In this document: positions 34,490 through 44,244 of the stretch, piece by piece | Numbering within the stretch: position 1 is the stretch's first letter | How the letters are laid out: every line of letters begins with the position of its first letter | NCBI RefSeq assembly: GCF_000378385.1 | Contig: NZ_KB899677.1 | Coordinates: 42,941 to 106,940 of the forward strand | From: Paenibacillus daejeonensis DSM 15491 | Lineage (GTDB): Bacteria; Bacillota; Bacilli; Paenibacillales; Paenibacillaceae | Length of the DNA: 64,000 bases | Reading direction: 5' to 3' | Notes under the pieces: model-generated | Seen by the model: the letters and a program-made list of their open reading frames with translations, nothing else | What the model was told of the DNA's origin: nothing | Database searches by the model: none | Made by a program: the position numbers and the translations under genes

Positions 34490-35443
34490 TCAATACTGCC
34501 GTTCCGTGTCCACCAGATTGAGGGATGGCTTCTGACCTTTCTGATAATCAGCCAGATTCTGCAGGAAGATATCTAGCACCCGTTCCTCATACCGGTCGGT
34601 GGCGCCCCCGTTGTGAGGTGTGATGATGACGTTGGTGAGCTCCCACAGCGGGTGCTCGGCTGGCAGCGGCTCTTGTTCGAAGACGTCCAGACCTGCACCT
34701 GCGATGTCGCCGCTGCGCAGTGCATCTATCAGCGCTTCCGTATCCACCGTGGCGCCGCGACTAACATTAATGAAGATAGCCGATGACTTCATCCGGGCGA
34801 ACTGCTCGCGACCGAACATATGGTGCGTATCGTCAGTCAGCGGCATGATCGCGACCACGATATCACTTTCTGCCAGTACGCTGTCCAGCCCCGTCCCGTC
34901 AAACATCTGGTCGATGACCCCCACAGGCTCGCCGGAGCGCCGAATGCCCAGTGTCTTCATCCCGAAGGCTTGGGCCATCCGCGCAATCTCTTCACCAATC
35001 GCTCCCACGCCAATGATGCCAATGGTTTTGCCATGGAGCTCTGTCATGCCGCTTGGGTTCTCCCAGCGACGCTCCGCCTGATGGCGGATGGAGATATGCA
35101 AATTGCGGGCAAAGGCCAGCATCATCGCCAGGGCCGTCTCGGACACGGGATGCGGATGCACGCCGCTTGCGGTTGTAAGCGATATTCCCTTGTGGGCGAA
35201 CAGCTCCAGCGGCATCCGGTCAATGCCTGCGCCCCATGCCTGAATCCATTGAATACGGGATCCTTCCGCCTCACATGCCTTCTCGACTTCACCTTGCCAG
35301 CCTACGACCACCTCAGCTTGCTTGAGATCAGCAGCCAAATCCTGCGATTGATCAGCCTGTACAATCCGGACCTCAGGCGCCTCCTCGCGGATCCGGCGGA
35401 GACCCGCCTCGGAGAGCTTGGGGTATACGACAATGGTACACAT
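34490..35443 (-). CDS. D-2-hydroxyacid dehydrogenase (NAD), second copy
   Basis: This is a 317-residue paralogue of the enzyme at 21931-22884, equal in length and with long identical stretches (HPHPVSETALAMMLAF, FINVSRGATVDTEAL). The Rossmann motif IIGVGAIGEEIARMAQAFGM and the catalytic Arg, Glu and His are intact (last one in VIITPHNGG). AGGAGT lies upstream of the ATG. It has its own terminator and sits about 95 bases after the metallophore permease gene. Its job may belong with the sugar island rather than with the metal transporter. Confidence 0.92.
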   Translation of the reverse strand: MCTIVVYPKLSEAGLRRIREEAPEVRIVQADQSQDLAADLKQAEVVVGWQGEVEKACEAEGSRIQWIQAWGAGIDRMPLELFAHKGISLTTASGVHPHPVSETALAMMLAFARNLHISIRHQAERRWENPSGMTELHGKTIGIIGVGAIGEEIARMAQAFGMKTLGIRRSGEPVGVIDQMFDGTGLDSVLAESDIVVAIMPLTDDTHHMFGREQFARMKSSAIFINVSRGATVDTEALIDALRSGDIAGAGLDVFEQEPLPAEHPLWELTNVIITPHNGGATDRYEERVLDIFLQNLADYQKGQKPSLNLVDTERQY

Positions 35444-35537
35444 CTCGATCCACTCCTAGTCAGATTAGATTAGATTATGTATTACCTCTTACCCCTTACC
35501 CAATCTCTCCCAGATGAAAACAATACATCTGATGCGC

Positions 35538-36614
35538 TCATGAACCGCCGCTCCGCCGGTGCACGAGGCTATGCCGCAGCAGATAGAGAAAGAAGGGCGC
35601 GCCAAGCAATGTCGTCACCGCGCCCACAGGGAGACTGGAGACGCGGTGCTCCAGTCCCGGCAGCGCCAGAGTCAATGTCAGGCTCTGACCCATCCAATCC
35701 GCAGCGGTCAGCAGCACCGCCGAGAATAGAGCGCTGACGGGAAACAGTCGCAGCGGATGACCGCCGACGAGCCTGCCGGCAATGTGTGGTCCGATCAGAC
35801 CAATGAAGCCGATCGCCCCGACCACTGAGACCGCAGCAGCCGTCAGCGCTGCGGCGGTCAGCAGCAGCCACAGCTTGGTTCTTCCTGCCGGCAATCCCAA
35901 GCCTACAGCCGTGGCATCGCTGAACCGGAGCACGGCAGCACGCCGGGCCAGCAGCAGCGCCAGCACGATCAGGGCCAATGCCCACGGCCACAAGGTGTGC
36001 CAATGCGTCCATACCCGGCCATTGAGCGAGCCAAAATTCCACAGCAGAATTGAGGCGAGTCCCTGCTGCTGCTTGAGTAACAGCAAAGAAGTCAGCGACT
36101 GAAGAACCGAGGTGACCACAATCCCTGTTAACGCTAATCGAGGGCCGCTGTTGCCCTTTCTCCCATTCAGTACATAGATCAGAATCACGGTTAGCATCCC
36201 GCCAAGCATGGCAAGGAGCGAGAGACGGCCGCCTGACAGCGACGCAGCTGGCAGCAATTGCACTGCCAGTACGATCGTCAGCACAGAACCAGCCGACACA
36301 CCGATCAGACCAGGCTCCACCAGCGGGTTGCGCAGTACGATTTGCAGGATCGCTCCTGCAAGGCCCAGCATCGCGCCCGCAGCCATGGCTATCAACACGC
36401 GCGGCAGCCGCAGATTCCAGACGATGTGACGGCTGCCTGCATCCTCCGTCCAATTGAACAAGGCGCTCACGACCTCAGGCAGTGACATTACGGTGCGCCC
36501 GTACGCAATATGCAGGAACACTAGCGACAGCAGCAATAATGACAAGACGGTTAGCGTCCAGAGCAAGCGGCGGGTGCCGGGAGCGCCCACTGCTGCGTTA
36601 CGCAGATCAGCCAT
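35538..36614 (-). CDS. FecCD-type metallophore ABC permease
   Basis: This is a 358-residue permease of the BtuC/FecCD family with about ten membrane segments. Typical features are LRLPRVLIAMAAGAMLGLAG (residues 65-85), NPLVEPGLIGVSAGSVL and, near the C-terminus, GAIGFIGLIGPHIAGRLVGG. It starts eight bases inside the end of the partner permease gene. No ATP-binding gene follows; an ATPase encoded elsewhere must serve the system. Confidence 0.93.
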   Translation of the reverse strand: MADLRNAAVGAPGTRRLLWTLTVLSLLLLSLVFLHIAYGRTVMSLPEVVSALFNWTEDAGSRHIVWNLRLPRVLIAMAAGAMLGLAGAILQIVLRNPLVEPGLIGVSAGSVLTIVLAVQLLPAASLSGGRLSLLAMLGGMLTVILIYVLNGRKGNSGPRLALTGIVVTSVLQSLTSLLLLKQQQGLASILLWNFGSLNGRVWTHWHTLWPWALALIVLALLLARRAAVLRFSDATAVGLGLPAGRTKLWLLLTAAALTAAAVSVVGAIGFIGLIGPHIAGRLVGGHPLRLFPVSALFSAVLLTAADWMGQSLTLTLALPGLEHRVSSLPVGAVTTLLGAPFFLYLLRHSLVHRRSGGS

Positions 36615-37629
36615 GTACGCCCCCTCCTCTCCTGGTGACGATATACAGCAAGAAGATCGTGCCGCCGATCAATGTGGTCCATACCCCGACAGGCAGCTCC
36701 ATCGGCTCCAACCACAGCCGGGCCATCTGATCAGCAGCCGTTAGCAATACCGCCCCGCACAGGGCCGAGACTGGCAGCACCAGTCTCACATCCTGTGATC
36801 GGGTAAGCGCCCGGGTCAGATGAGGTGCCAGCAGCGCGATGTAGCCGATGGGACCGCATTGGGCTACGGTGACGGCAACTAGCAAAGCGCTGACGATGAG
36901 CACGAGCAAGCGGGCCCGATCGACCTTGACACCTAATCCCGAGGCCGTCTCGTCCCCGAGCTGCAGCAGGTTCACCGAACGTGCAAGCGCCAGGGCCAAG
37001 GGCAGCAATACGATGAACCAAGGCAAGATACGAAGCACCTGCTCCCATCCCCGGTTCGCCAAGGAGCCAAGCAGGTACGTGTAGAGCAGATTGACGTCAT
37101 TACTCGTCCCCATCGCAATCAACACCACGAGCAGCCCGTTCAGCATCGCAGACACCGCCATGCCCACCAGCAGCATGCCGGTTGCGCCCTTGCTGCCTCT
37201 CGCCGCCACAACCACAATGCCACCGCCCGTCAGTCCACCGGCAAGCGCCAACATCGGATGCAGATGAAACGGAATGGGCAGGTGGAGGACGGTTATGGCA
37301 GCCACTGCAAATGACGCGCCAGCCGAAATGCCGAGCAGCTCAGGTCCTGCCAATCGGTTGTTCAGCGCGCCTTGCATAAGGGTACCAGCCGCTGACAGCA
37401 GGGCACCGACAAGCAGGCCGAGCACGATACGGGGCAGACGGATGTCAAGCACAATGGTGCGCGCGAGTTCTTCACCCCCGCCCATCCACAGCAGATCGGC
37501 CAGCGCGCCCCAGCCCAAGACAGGCGTGCCGGATCGCAGTCCGACTGACGCTGTGGCTACCAAGACGACAAGCAAAAGAAAAACCGGAAGAATCACCTTT
37601 CTTCCGGTTGTGTATGTTTTCCCAGCCAT
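36607..37629 (-). CDS. FecCD-type metallophore ABC permease
   Basis: This 340-residue first permease of the pair has the same family marks: DIRLPRIVLGLLVGALLSAA, NRLAGPELLGISAGASFA and CGPIGYIALLAPHLTRALTR. AGGAGG lies 11 bases before the ATG, and the gene follows the lipoprotein stop by 15 bases. It forms a heterodimer with the downstream permease. Confidence 0.93.
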   Translation of the reverse strand: MAGKTYTTGRKVILPVFLLLVVLVATASVGLRSGTPVLGWGALADLLWMGGGEELARTIVLDIRLPRIVLGLLVGALLSAAGTLMQGALNNRLAGPELLGISAGASFAVAAITVLHLPIPFHLHPMLALAGGLTGGGIVVVAARGSKGATGMLLVGMAVSAMLNGLLVVLIAMGTSNDVNLLYTYLLGSLANRGWEQVLRILPWFIVLLPLALALARSVNLLQLGDETASGLGVKVDRARLLVLIVSALLVAVTVAQCGPIGYIALLAPHLTRALTRSQDVRLVLPVSALCGAVLLTAADQMARLWLEPMELPVGVWTTLIGGTIFLLYIVTRRGGGVHG

Positions 37630-37644
37630 GAACGCTGACGCCTC

Positions 37645-38691
37645 CTACTGGAGCTCCGGGTAAAGGATCGCCATGGACTCATCGATCAGAATGCCCAGCG
37701 AACGCGTGCCCCGGCCATCGCCCCAGATCGGAGAACGAACCTCATGGACCTGGCCGTTCTGCACGGCTGTGAGCTTCTCCCACAGCGGTGACGCCGCCAG
37801 CTGCTCCGATACCGGCGCTGCATCGGGACTGAAGCTATAGCTCTGGACGAAGATGACATCCGGATCCTCGGTGATGAGCCGCTCCAGCGAGTAAGGAACT
37901 GCCCCTTCTCCATACGGATCATCCTCCGGCCTTTCTACCTTCCATGGGTATTCGGCAATTTCGGTCATGACCGTTCCGCCGAGACCGGAGTCTGTAATGA
38001 CGGAGAAATTCACATCCGAACCGTAGATAATAACTGCCTTTTTGTCCTTTGGCGCCTCGGCAGCAGCCTGCTCCAGCTTCTCCATGAACCGCTGCTTGGC
38101 AGCGGCTGCCGCTTCTGTCTTGCCGGCCATCTGTCCTACCGCCTCCAGTATGTCCAACGACTCGTTATAATGGGACGGGTTGACCAGGTAGAGCGGAGCG
38201 ATGCCGCCCAGTCCTTCACGCAGCGAGTCATGCACGCCCTGCAGGCCGATGACAAGATCAGGCGCTGCAGTGACGAGATCCTCCAGGCTAGGTTCAAAGA
38301 AGCTGCCCCCGATGGAAGGAAACGACTCCCCTGCACTGCCGTAGAACTCCGGAGCGCTGGCGATTACCCTTACACCGCCTTCAGCAACAGCAGCAGGCTC
38401 CATCTCCAGCTCCGCCAGAACGTCCACACAAAGCGATACAATACAAGCAATCTGCTGTACCGGCCCATCCAGCGTGATCGTCTCGCCCGTCACATCCTGC
38501 ACTGTTATCGGCCCGGCCACCTCTGCCCTTTCTTCCGCTGCTTGAGCTTCCGGCACAGCTTCGACAGGAGCCGCATTCTCTGCATGTCCACCATTCTCAT
38601 TGGAGCTGTTGCCCGCATTGCCGCAGGCGGCAGCGAATAGCAGGGCCACCATCATCATACTTACCCACACATACTTTTTGCTGCTTCTCAT
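37645..38691 (-). CDS. Metallophore-binding lipoprotein (FhuD/FecB type)
   Basis: This is a 348-residue receptor with lipobox AAAC (lipid Cys near residue 23), an acidic Ala/Glu linker, and a type III binding-protein fold joined by a long helix. It has ITVQDVTGETITLDGPVQQI, DLVIGLQGVHDSL and YGSDVNFSVITDSGLGG. AAAGGGGATC precedes the ATG. Two Zur-like boxes lie in its promoter, which points to zinc or a zinc-binding metallophore rather than iron. It is followed by two FecCD permeases but no ATPase. A siderophore or corrinoid ligand is the alternative. Confidence 0.88.
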   Translation of the reverse strand: MRSSKKYVWVSMMMVALLFAAACGNAGNSSNENGGHAENAAPVEAVPEAQAAEERAEVAGPITVQDVTGETITLDGPVQQIACIVSLCVDVLAELEMEPAAVAEGGVRVIASAPEFYGSAGESFPSIGGSFFEPSLEDLVTAAPDLVIGLQGVHDSLREGLGGIAPLYLVNPSHYNESLDILEAVGQMAGKTEAAAAAKQRFMEKLEQAAAEAPKDKKAVIIYGSDVNFSVITDSGLGGTVMTEIAEYPWKVERPEDDPYGEGAVPYSLERLITEDPDVIFVQSYSFSPDAAPVSEQLAASPLWEKLTAVQNGQVHEVRSPIWGDGRGTRSLGILIDESMAILYPELQ

Positions 38692-38710
38692 GTTGATCCC
38701 CTTTAACTAT

Positions 38711-38725
38711 ACGTAATAATTACTA
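38711..38725 (-). promoter_or_regulatory. Zur-like box (proximal) of the metallophore operon
   Basis: ACGTAATAATTACTA matches 12 of 14 fixed positions of the Bacillus Zur box TCGTAATNATTACGA. It lies between the predicted -10 element and the ribosome binding site of the lipoprotein gene. Confidence 0.65.
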
Positions 38726-38743
38726 TTAAATGATGCGTTTTTA

Positions 38744-38772
38744 ATTGTAATCATTACACTTAATTCTGTCAA
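38744..38772 (-). promoter_or_regulatory. Promoter of the metallophore operon with distal Zur-like box
   Basis: On the minus strand TTGACA (38767-38772) and TACAAT (38744-38749) are 17 bases apart. The palindrome TGTAATCATTACA (38746-38758) covers the spacer and -10 element, so a bound Fur-family repressor would block polymerase. The -35 element directly abuts the stop of the AAA+ gene. Confidence 0.7.
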
Positions 38773-39591
38773 TCATTTTGCAACAAGAGCCGCCCGTGGT
38801 TGGTATTCATGATGGGATTCCTCAATATCCTTAAGCGACAAGGCCCGATCCTCGATAATCGCCTTGCGCTTGGCCTTCAGCAGAATCTGCTCGATATCCG
38901 CGAAGCTGCACCCTTCCAGACGTGCAGAAGCCAGGTCACGAACGCCTTGATCGCAAGAAAACTCACCGATCAGCAGATCCATGTATTCTTCTCTAGCCTC
39001 GTCCTCCGGCATGCTATACACCATCTTCGTATCGAAGCGACGCCAGATCGCGCCATCCAGCTCCGTTTCCAAATTGGTCGCTGCGGCGCATACACTGTCG
39101 CCCTCGAATTCGTCCAGACACTGCAGCAGCGTATTCACCACCCGCGACATTTCCTTGACCTCGTCATTGTTCTCCCGTGTTCTCGCAATCGCGTCGAACT
39201 CATCCAGGAACAGTACGCAAGGCGACGCCTTGGCATACTCGAAGATTTTGCGGACATTGCTTGCCGTTTCGCCCAGATGGCTGTGAATGATGGCATCCAG
39301 CCGGACCAGCACCAGCGGCAGCTCCAGCCTGGCCGCCAGGTAGAAGGCCGTCAAGGTCTTCCCGGTGCCTGGGGGACCAAACATGAGCAGCTTGTTGGGG
39401 ATTGGCACATCATGCGTTTCGAACTTCTCTTTCATATTCAGAATGGTCAGGAACTCGTCCACAATGCGCCGGTTGGCGGTAGGCAATACGATCCGCCTGA
39501 CTTTTTTGGCACATTCCTTGGGCGTATAATAGGTTGCCGTATCGATCCCTTTGGCCCTCGGCATCCGTCCGTTAGATTTAGCTTTATTCAT
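38773..39591 (-). CDS. Stand-alone AAA+ ATPase under a Zur-like box
   Basis: This 272-residue AAA+ protein has no protease or other recognisable domain. Walker A is FGPPGTGKTLTAF (about residue 70), Walker B VLFLDEFDAIA, sensor-1 AAATNLE and the arginine finger region WRRFDTKM. A C-terminal helical lid has DIEQILLKAKRKAIIEDRAL. The fold resembles the FtsH/Bcs1/katanin clade. ATG 39591 has GAGGAG seven bases upstream. A promoter (TTGAAA, TATAAT) and a Zur-like box precede it, and the metallophore operon follows. It may remodel or insert metal in a client protein when zinc is scarce. That role is inferred. Confidence 0.88.
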   Translation of the reverse strand: MNKAKSNGRMPRAKGIDTATYYTPKECAKKVRRIVLPTANRRIVDEFLTILNMKEKFETHDVPIPNKLLMFGPPGTGKTLTAFYLAARLELPLVLVRLDAIIHSHLGETASNVRKIFEYAKASPCVLFLDEFDAIARTRENNDEVKEMSRVVNTLLQCLDEFEGDSVCAAATNLETELDGAIWRRFDTKMVYSMPEDEAREEYMDLLIGEFSCDQGVRDLASARLEGCSFADIEQILLKAKRKAIIEDRALSLKDIEESHHEYQPRAALVAK

Positions 39592-39608
39592 CGTTGCGCT
39601 CCTCTTAT

Positions 39609-39623
39609 ACGTAATCATTACAT
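39609..39623 (-). promoter_or_regulatory. Zur-like box of the AAA+ ATPase gene
   Basis: ACGTAATCATTACAT shares the exact core GTAAT-N-ATTAC with the two boxes before the metallophore operon and matches 11 of 14 Zur positions. It begins three bases after the -10 element and covers the expected transcription start. Confidence 0.65.
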
Positions 39624-39626
39624 TTT

Positions 39627-39654
39627 ATTATAGCTGCCTCGCTATTTTTTTCAA
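39627..39654 (-). promoter_or_regulatory. Promoter of the AAA+ ATPase gene
   Basis: TTGAAA (39649-39654) and a perfect TATAAT (39627-39632) are 16 bases apart on the minus strand, directly upstream of the Zur-like box. Confidence 0.75.
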
Positions 39655-39666
39655 GCTGAGTAATCA

Positions 39667-39698
39667 GAAAAAAAAGCCGCTCCCCTAAAGGAACGGCT
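39667..39698 (-). terminator. Rho-independent terminator
   Basis: AGCCGTTCC and GGAGCGGCT pair on the minus strand around a six-base loop and are followed by eight T. It ends the chemoreceptor transcript. Confidence 0.9.
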
Positions 39699-39706
39699 GC
39701 CACTTC

Positions 39707-41443
39707 TTACTGGGCAATCTTGAAACGCTGGACGGACTGCTGCAGGTCGGCGGCCATCTCGGACAAATGGCGGATCGCGCCCGTGATTTCTTCCATCGTC
39801 GCACTCTGCTGCTGCACGGCTGCCGCCACCTCCTCGTAGCCTGCCGATTGCTCCTGGGTAATGCCCGAGATGCTCTGCATCGAGCCCGTAATCGTCTCGA
39901 AGGAGCGGTCGGCCTTATCCAATGCAGACTGAAGATAGTTCATGCGATCCGTAAATGCGGAGATGCCGCCAAAGATCTGGTCAAAATTCTCCTGCATGTC
40001 CTGAATCCACACCTGGCCTTGCTCGACCGCCTGGTAGCCCTGAGAGATGCTTGTCAGCACCAGCTCACTGTCCTGCTGCGTACCAGAGATTAGCGCCGTT
40101 ACGGAGCCAGCAGCTTTGGAGGACTGGTCGGCCAGCTTCTTGACCTCATCTGCTACCACGGCGAAGCCCTTGCCCTGCTCCCCAACCCTTGCCGCTTCGA
40201 TAGAGGCGTTCAGGGCCAGCAGGTTGGTTTGCTGCGCAATGTCGGTAATAATGGTGATGATCTCCCCGATCTCCTTGGATCGGGAGCCCAGCTGTGCCGC
40301 CGCTTCCCGCGATTGCCGCATTTCCTGCTGGATGGCGTTCATCTGCTGCAAGGTCTGTTCGACCAACTGTCTGCCGCCCACGGACTGATGGCTGACGGTC
40401 TGGGCCATCTCCTGCATGGATCGGACCTCGGTCGTCACTGCCGCGAGATCATGGTTGACTTCGATAATGGAAGCCGCGCTGCTCGTAATCGAGGAAGCGA
40501 CCTCGGCCACGCCATCATGCATATGGTTCATCGAGCCCGCGACCTGCCGCGAGCTGGAGCTCATCTCTCCTGCTGCCTGGTAGAGCTGGGCACTTGTTGT
40601 CGTCACCGTCTGAGCCGATGTGGAGATCTGGCGAATCAACGACTCCAGGTTGCCCCGCATCTCGGTGAAGGACTGTCCTAGACGGCCGATCTCATCAGAC
40701 CGCCGGATCGAGACCCGCTCCGAGAGATCACCCGCGGCAATCTTCTCCGTCACCTGCATCAGACCGACGACCGGCCTGGTCATCCCCCGGCTGATCAGGT
40801 AAGCGATGGAGGCGCCGACGACCGCCAGAATGATCATGATCCACAACGTGATCGTATGGGTAGTCGTTTGAGTCTCCGGAACGATGGAGGCATCCAGGTC
40901 GATTCCGGCCAGCCCGGCATTTTGACCATTCGCATCTACTAGAGGTATAAAAACAGACTTGTGAATCCCATACTCATCCTCATAAATCGTACTTAAGGTC
41001 GGCTCGTTCGTCGCTAGCGACGCTCGCATCTCTTCCGTAAACGGATATTCCATTCCGTAGTCGTCTTCCACACCGGTCAGGATGAGGATCTGTTCCTGAT
41101 CAGCAGCCTGCCAGAGAATATAGACATTCTCCAACGAATAGTCACTCTTGAATGCTTCCAGCTGAGCTTTGATCTTCACATACGCCGGATGGTCTGGGCC
41201 ATCAATCTCGTAGACCTGCTCCGGAATGGATGCCAGATAGGCACTAACCGCCTGAATATTCGTACTCAAGCGGACATCGAACTGATCCTCCAGCTTGGTG
41301 GACAAATTCTTGTTCAGCTCGTTGACCGTGAGCCAGAATATTGTACACATCAGCAGCACCAGGATTAGAATGCTCCCCATAATCTTGATAACCATCCGGC
41401 CGCGAAGCCGGTTCATCAGAGTTGTCTGCACTTGCTGTCCCAA
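39707..41443 (-). CDS. Methyl-accepting chemotaxis protein
   Basis: This is a 578-residue membrane chemoreceptor. It has a transmembrane segment near 22-42, a Cache-like extracellular domain (45-195), a second transmembrane segment (about 203-223), HAMP and a long signalling coiled coil with the hairpin tip [15 protein letters not shown] sequence (seen as [20 protein letters not shown]) and [20 protein letters not shown]. The start is taken as TTG 41443 with GGGAGGG six bases before it; the GTG at 41458 overlaps that site. It begins two bases after the decarboxylase stop. The ligand is unknown. Confidence 0.9.
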   Translation of the reverse strand: MGQQVQTTLMNRLRGRMVIKIMGSILILVLLMCTIFWLTVNELNKNLSTKLEDQFDVRLSTNIQAVSAYLASIPEQVYEIDGPDHPAYVKIKAQLEAFKSDYSLENVYILWQAADQEQILILTGVEDDYGMEYPFTEEMRASLATNEPTLSTIYEDEYGIHKSVFIPLVDANGQNAGLAGIDLDASIVPETQTTTHTITLWIMIILAVVGASIAYLISRGMTRPVVGLMQVTEKIAAGDLSERVSIRRSDEIGRLGQSFTEMRGNLESLIRQISTSAQTVTTTSAQLYQAAGEMSSSSRQVAGSMNHMHDGVAEVASSITSSAASIIEVNHDLAAVTTEVRSMQEMAQTVSHQSVGGRQLVEQTLQQMNAIQQEMRQSREAAAQLGSRSKEIGEIITIITDIAQQTNLLALNASIEAARVGEQGKGFAVVADEVKKLADQSSKAAGSVTALISGTQQDSELVLTSISQGYQAVEQGQVWIQDMQENFDQIFGGISAFTDRMNYLQSALDKADRSFETITGSMQSISGITQEQSAGYEEVAAAVQQQSATMEEITGAIRHLSEMAADLQQSVQRFKIAQ

Positions 41444-41444
41444 C

Positions 41445-43118
41445 TCATTCCCTCCCACTCGTTATCGAAGCGGTCTCTTGCGCTTCGTATACTTTCTCGA
41501 TTACGTTCTTCAGATGCTTGATAATCTCCGCAACATCTCCCGTCTCTGTATAGGGAGAGATGACGAAGATTTTGGCCGCATAGAGCGCCACAGAATCACC
41601 CTCAGCGGTAGGCACGATCAAATGCTTCTTGGTGTCGCCAAAGAACATGTGCTCCCTCGTCTCTCCCAGCGCCTCGAACAGCCGTTCATTGAGCTGGTTC
41701 GTCGCCTGGATTTCTGCCAGCGTGCATCGTCCGGCTACCTCGGTTTCGAAGCCTTGTGCGCACTGAGGATAGATCCGGAAGAGCGTGACAATGCCCGGAT
41801 TGTCCCCATTTACAATCTCCACGTAGGGAAGCTGCACACGCAGCTCACGCCTAAACGCCAGATTCACTTCTACCAGCTGAGCAAGCAATCGTTGATACCC
41901 TTCCTCGCCAAATGCAAGCAGCGCGCTGTAAATGCTGATCGAGCTAGCCATCCGGGAGCATTCCAACGTGTAGCCGGTATGATACTGTCCATACCCGCGA
42001 TGCCCCACATAAGGGGTCTCGTCCGGCTCAAGATCAAGCAATTGGAGGTCAGCAGCATCCCGCACCAGGAACAGACTGGTCAGATAAGGGGTCTGACCGA
42101 GCTTCTGGAAGTCAAAGCAAAGGGAGTCTGCGTACGGCAGGTGCTTCATGCGGTTTGCGATTGCCCGGAGCGCGGCACTTACCTCTGGTGTGAAGCCCAG
42201 TGGATTTACTTCGAAATGATAGCTGTTGAAAAAGGCGAAGAAGCCGCCCAGTGCTGAATCCGCATGAATATGCGGCCGTTTAAGACCGTGCTTGACGGCC
42301 ACATCTGCCGCTACCGAATAGATCAGCTCAGCATCATCAATGCCCATCGCATCGGTCGTGCCCGTTGTCGCAACGATATAGACGGGGATGCCGCCAGCTG
42401 CAATAACCTGCTCCAGCTTGTACCGCAGATCATCGGTATCCATTGCACTGTCTGCCGTTGTGCGCACCTTGATCAGATGATCGCTTCCGATCCCCGTCGC
42501 TTCCATGGACTTGAAGAGACTGTAATGGGCGGACTCTGAGCAGAAGGCATAAAAATTGCCGGGTACGCCCGTGCGCGGGGCATCCGGAGCAAACTTGGCG
42601 ATCGCCAGGCGCAATCCTGTGAATACGGCGCCTTGTCCTCCCCATGTCGTATACCCTCCGCTCCGCAGGGCGTCGTAGCCTACCAGCTTGGACATCATAC
42701 TGATCACCCGTACCTCCGCTTCTGCTCCGGCAGGACCATAGACATCCCAGAGGTTGTTGCCGTTGACCAACATGGCCGTAATCATGCCAAGAATGCCAGG
42801 TGTACTCGCCATCGGCAGAATATTTGTCAGAAAATACCGCGTGTGGTAGGGATGATTGTGCAGCAGCTTCAACAACTCGTCCCCCACCTCTGCAAGAGGA
42901 GCTCCACTCTGCGGAATAGCACTTTCCAGAATTAAGTTTTGGTAGAAATGATCGGTTCGTAACTTCTCCCCTTTCAGGTTGACACCGTTCGGATTTTTAA
43001 GCGCGTCCACCCCGCTAACGATTTGCTCGATCAGCTGCATTAGCTGCTGCCGCTCCTGCGGGTTACCGTCCTCACTAGGAAATAATGCAGTCATTCCAGA
43101 TAGTTCACTCTCTCTCAT
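41445..43118 (-). CDS. PLP-dependent group II decarboxylase
   Basis: This is a 557-residue amino-acid decarboxylase of fold type I. PLP-binding features include a His/Ser region ([20 protein letters not shown]), the Asp in [12 protein letters not shown] and the Schiff-base Lys in [20 protein letters not shown]. The closest analogues I can think of are aspartate/glutamate-type or aromatic decarboxylases related to PanP, so the substrate is open. ATG 43118 with a GGGAG site is preferred over the upstream extension. The chemoreceptor follows immediately, which hints at a shared ligand such as an amino acid or its amine. Confidence 0.87.
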   Translation of the reverse strand: MRESELSGMTALFPSEDGNPQERQQLMQLIEQIVSGVDALKNPNGVNLKGEKLRTDHFYQNLILESAIPQSGAPLAEVGDELLKLLHNHPYHTRYFLTNILPMASTPGILGMITAMLVNGNNLWDVYGPAGAEAEVRVISMMSKLVGYDALRSGGYTTWGGQGAVFTGLRLAIAKFAPDAPRTGVPGNFYAFCSESAHYSLFKSMEATGIGSDHLIKVRTTADSAMDTDDLRYKLEQVIAAGGIPVYIVATTGTTDAMGIDDAELIYSVAADVAVKHGLKRPHIHADSALGGFFAFFNSYHFEVNPLGFTPEVSAALRAIANRMKHLPYADSLCFDFQKLGQTPYLTSLFLVRDAADLQLLDLEPDETPYVGHRGYGQYHTGYTLECSRMASSISIYSALLAFGEEGYQRLLAQLVEVNLAFRRELRVQLPYVEIVNGDNPGIVTLFRIYPQCAQGFETEVAGRCTLAEIQATNQLNERLFEALGETREHMFFGDTKKHLIVPTAEGDSVALYAAKIFVISPYTETGDVAEIIKHLKNVIEKVYEAQETASITSGRE

Positions 43119-43503
43119 ATTGCTCTCCCTTCCCCAAAGCAAATTAAAAAAGCGAATGCAGGACAAAAAGCCTACAATTCGCCAATTACACATGTGCAAC
43201 TGGCTGACTTATCCACGAGGAGTTAGTCCCTTTAGTTTTGCGTCCCTATCTTTCAATAGGTTTGCCTGCCTATTCAATTCAACAGCCCTGGACTTTTCTA
43301 TGTATAAAGACATGATGATTCTGACAATCCCGATAGTCATTATAGTATATAAGAACTAGTTTAGCAACATAATTTACCAAATGTTTAATCCACTCTTAAT
43401 GTTAGCGTTTTTACGCTTCTATGACACATGGTTCCAAATCAGGAAAACACAAATAGAGGGTATCCGTTCATCCTGTGGATGAAACGGATACCCTCTTGTT
43501 TTT
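43119..43503. other. Intergenic region upstream of the decarboxylase gene
   Basis: This AT-rich promoter region holds a weak cre-like palindrome (AGCG-TTTTTA-CGCT near 43404-43417) and, at its left part, the untranslated upstream stretch of the decarboxylase gene. The terminator at 43455-43496 ends the neighbouring operon. I see no gene in it. Confidence 0.5.
43455..43496 (-). terminator. Long terminator hairpin after the two-component system
   Basis: AGAGGGTATCCGTT and AACGGATACCCTCT pair, extended by CATCC/GGATG with one bulge, around a three-base loop. T-rich sequence follows on both strands, so it may work in both directions. Confidence 0.85.
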
Positions 43504-44244
43504 TCATCGTAGCGCCCGATAACTGCCCGGCGTAACCCCGGTCACCTTTTTGAAGACCTTCATAAAATGCTGTGAATTCTCATATCCGACTTGATTGCCT
43601 ACCACTTGCACGGACAAAGCCGGATGCTGCGTCAGCATGTCCTTGGCCTTATTGATCCGGAACTCCTGGAGATATTGGATAAAGCTGGTGCCGATTTCCC
43701 GCTTGAACAGCTGGCTGATGTAATTGGGATTAAGTTCGGTCAGCTCGGCCATCATTTCCAGCGATAAATCCTGTTGGTACTCTCGCTCAATGCAGTCCAG
43801 CATTTTGGAAACGTGAGAGCTATAGTTCACCCTGGGGTCGCCGGTTTCCCCTTCTACTGGGCCACCGTTATCCATAATATCCTTGGCTACCTTTTTCAGC
43901 AGCTCCCACAGCTCCTGCTTGTTGATGGGCTTGAGCAGGTATTCAATCACCTGGATTCGTATCGCCTGCTTGGCATATGCAAAATCATCATGACCGGTCA
44001 GAATAATAAATCGGTTGCACAGCTTCCGGCTTTTGACCTCTTCAATAAATGCCAGTCCATTCATCTCCGGCATATTAATATCCGTAATAATCAGATCGGG
44101 ACGGAAGCGCTCCAGGACCTCCAGCGCCTCTGTCGCATGCATCGCACTTTCAATTTGAGTAAATGGTGTCCTGCCTTCCTTCACGAACTTGACAATGCCC
44201 TGCAGGATGACCATTTCATCATCGACGATCAACAATTTCAGCAT
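43504..44244 (-). CDS. YesN-like response regulator (REC + AraC HTH)
   Basis: This 246-residue compact regulator has its receiver domain at 1-120 (VDDEMVILQGIV, phosphoacceptor Asp in LIITDINMP, Lys in YLLKPINK) and an AraC domain at 145-244 (MMAELTELNPNYISQLFKRE and VGNQVGYENSQHFMKVFKKV). The gene overlaps the kinase gene by 26 bases, which indicates tight coupling. It probably controls the importer at 46125-49615. Confidence 0.94.
   Translation of the reverse strand: MLKLLIVDDEMVILQGIVKFVKEGRTPFTQIESAMHATEALEVLERFRPDLIITDINMPEMNGLAFIEEVKSRKLCNRFIILTGHDDFAYAKQAIRIQVIEYLLKPINKQELWELLKKVAKDIMDNGGPVEGETGDPRVNYSSHVSKMLDCIEREYQQDLSLEMMAELTELNPNYISQLFKREIGTSFIQYLQEFRINKAKDMLTQHPALSVQVVGNQVGYENSQHFMKVFKKVTGVTPGSYRALR

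Noticed and set aside
38711..38758. Fur (iron) boxes before the metallophore operon
   Set aside because: The core is GTAAT-N-ATTAC in all three sites, not the GATAAT-N-ATTATC expected for Fur. Zur fits better, although cross-recognition cannot be excluded.
43400..43417. Sixth cre-like site (TGTTAGCG with a palindromic ACGCT)
   Set aside because: Two mismatches to the consensus, and about 280 bases from the decarboxylase start. Too weak to call.
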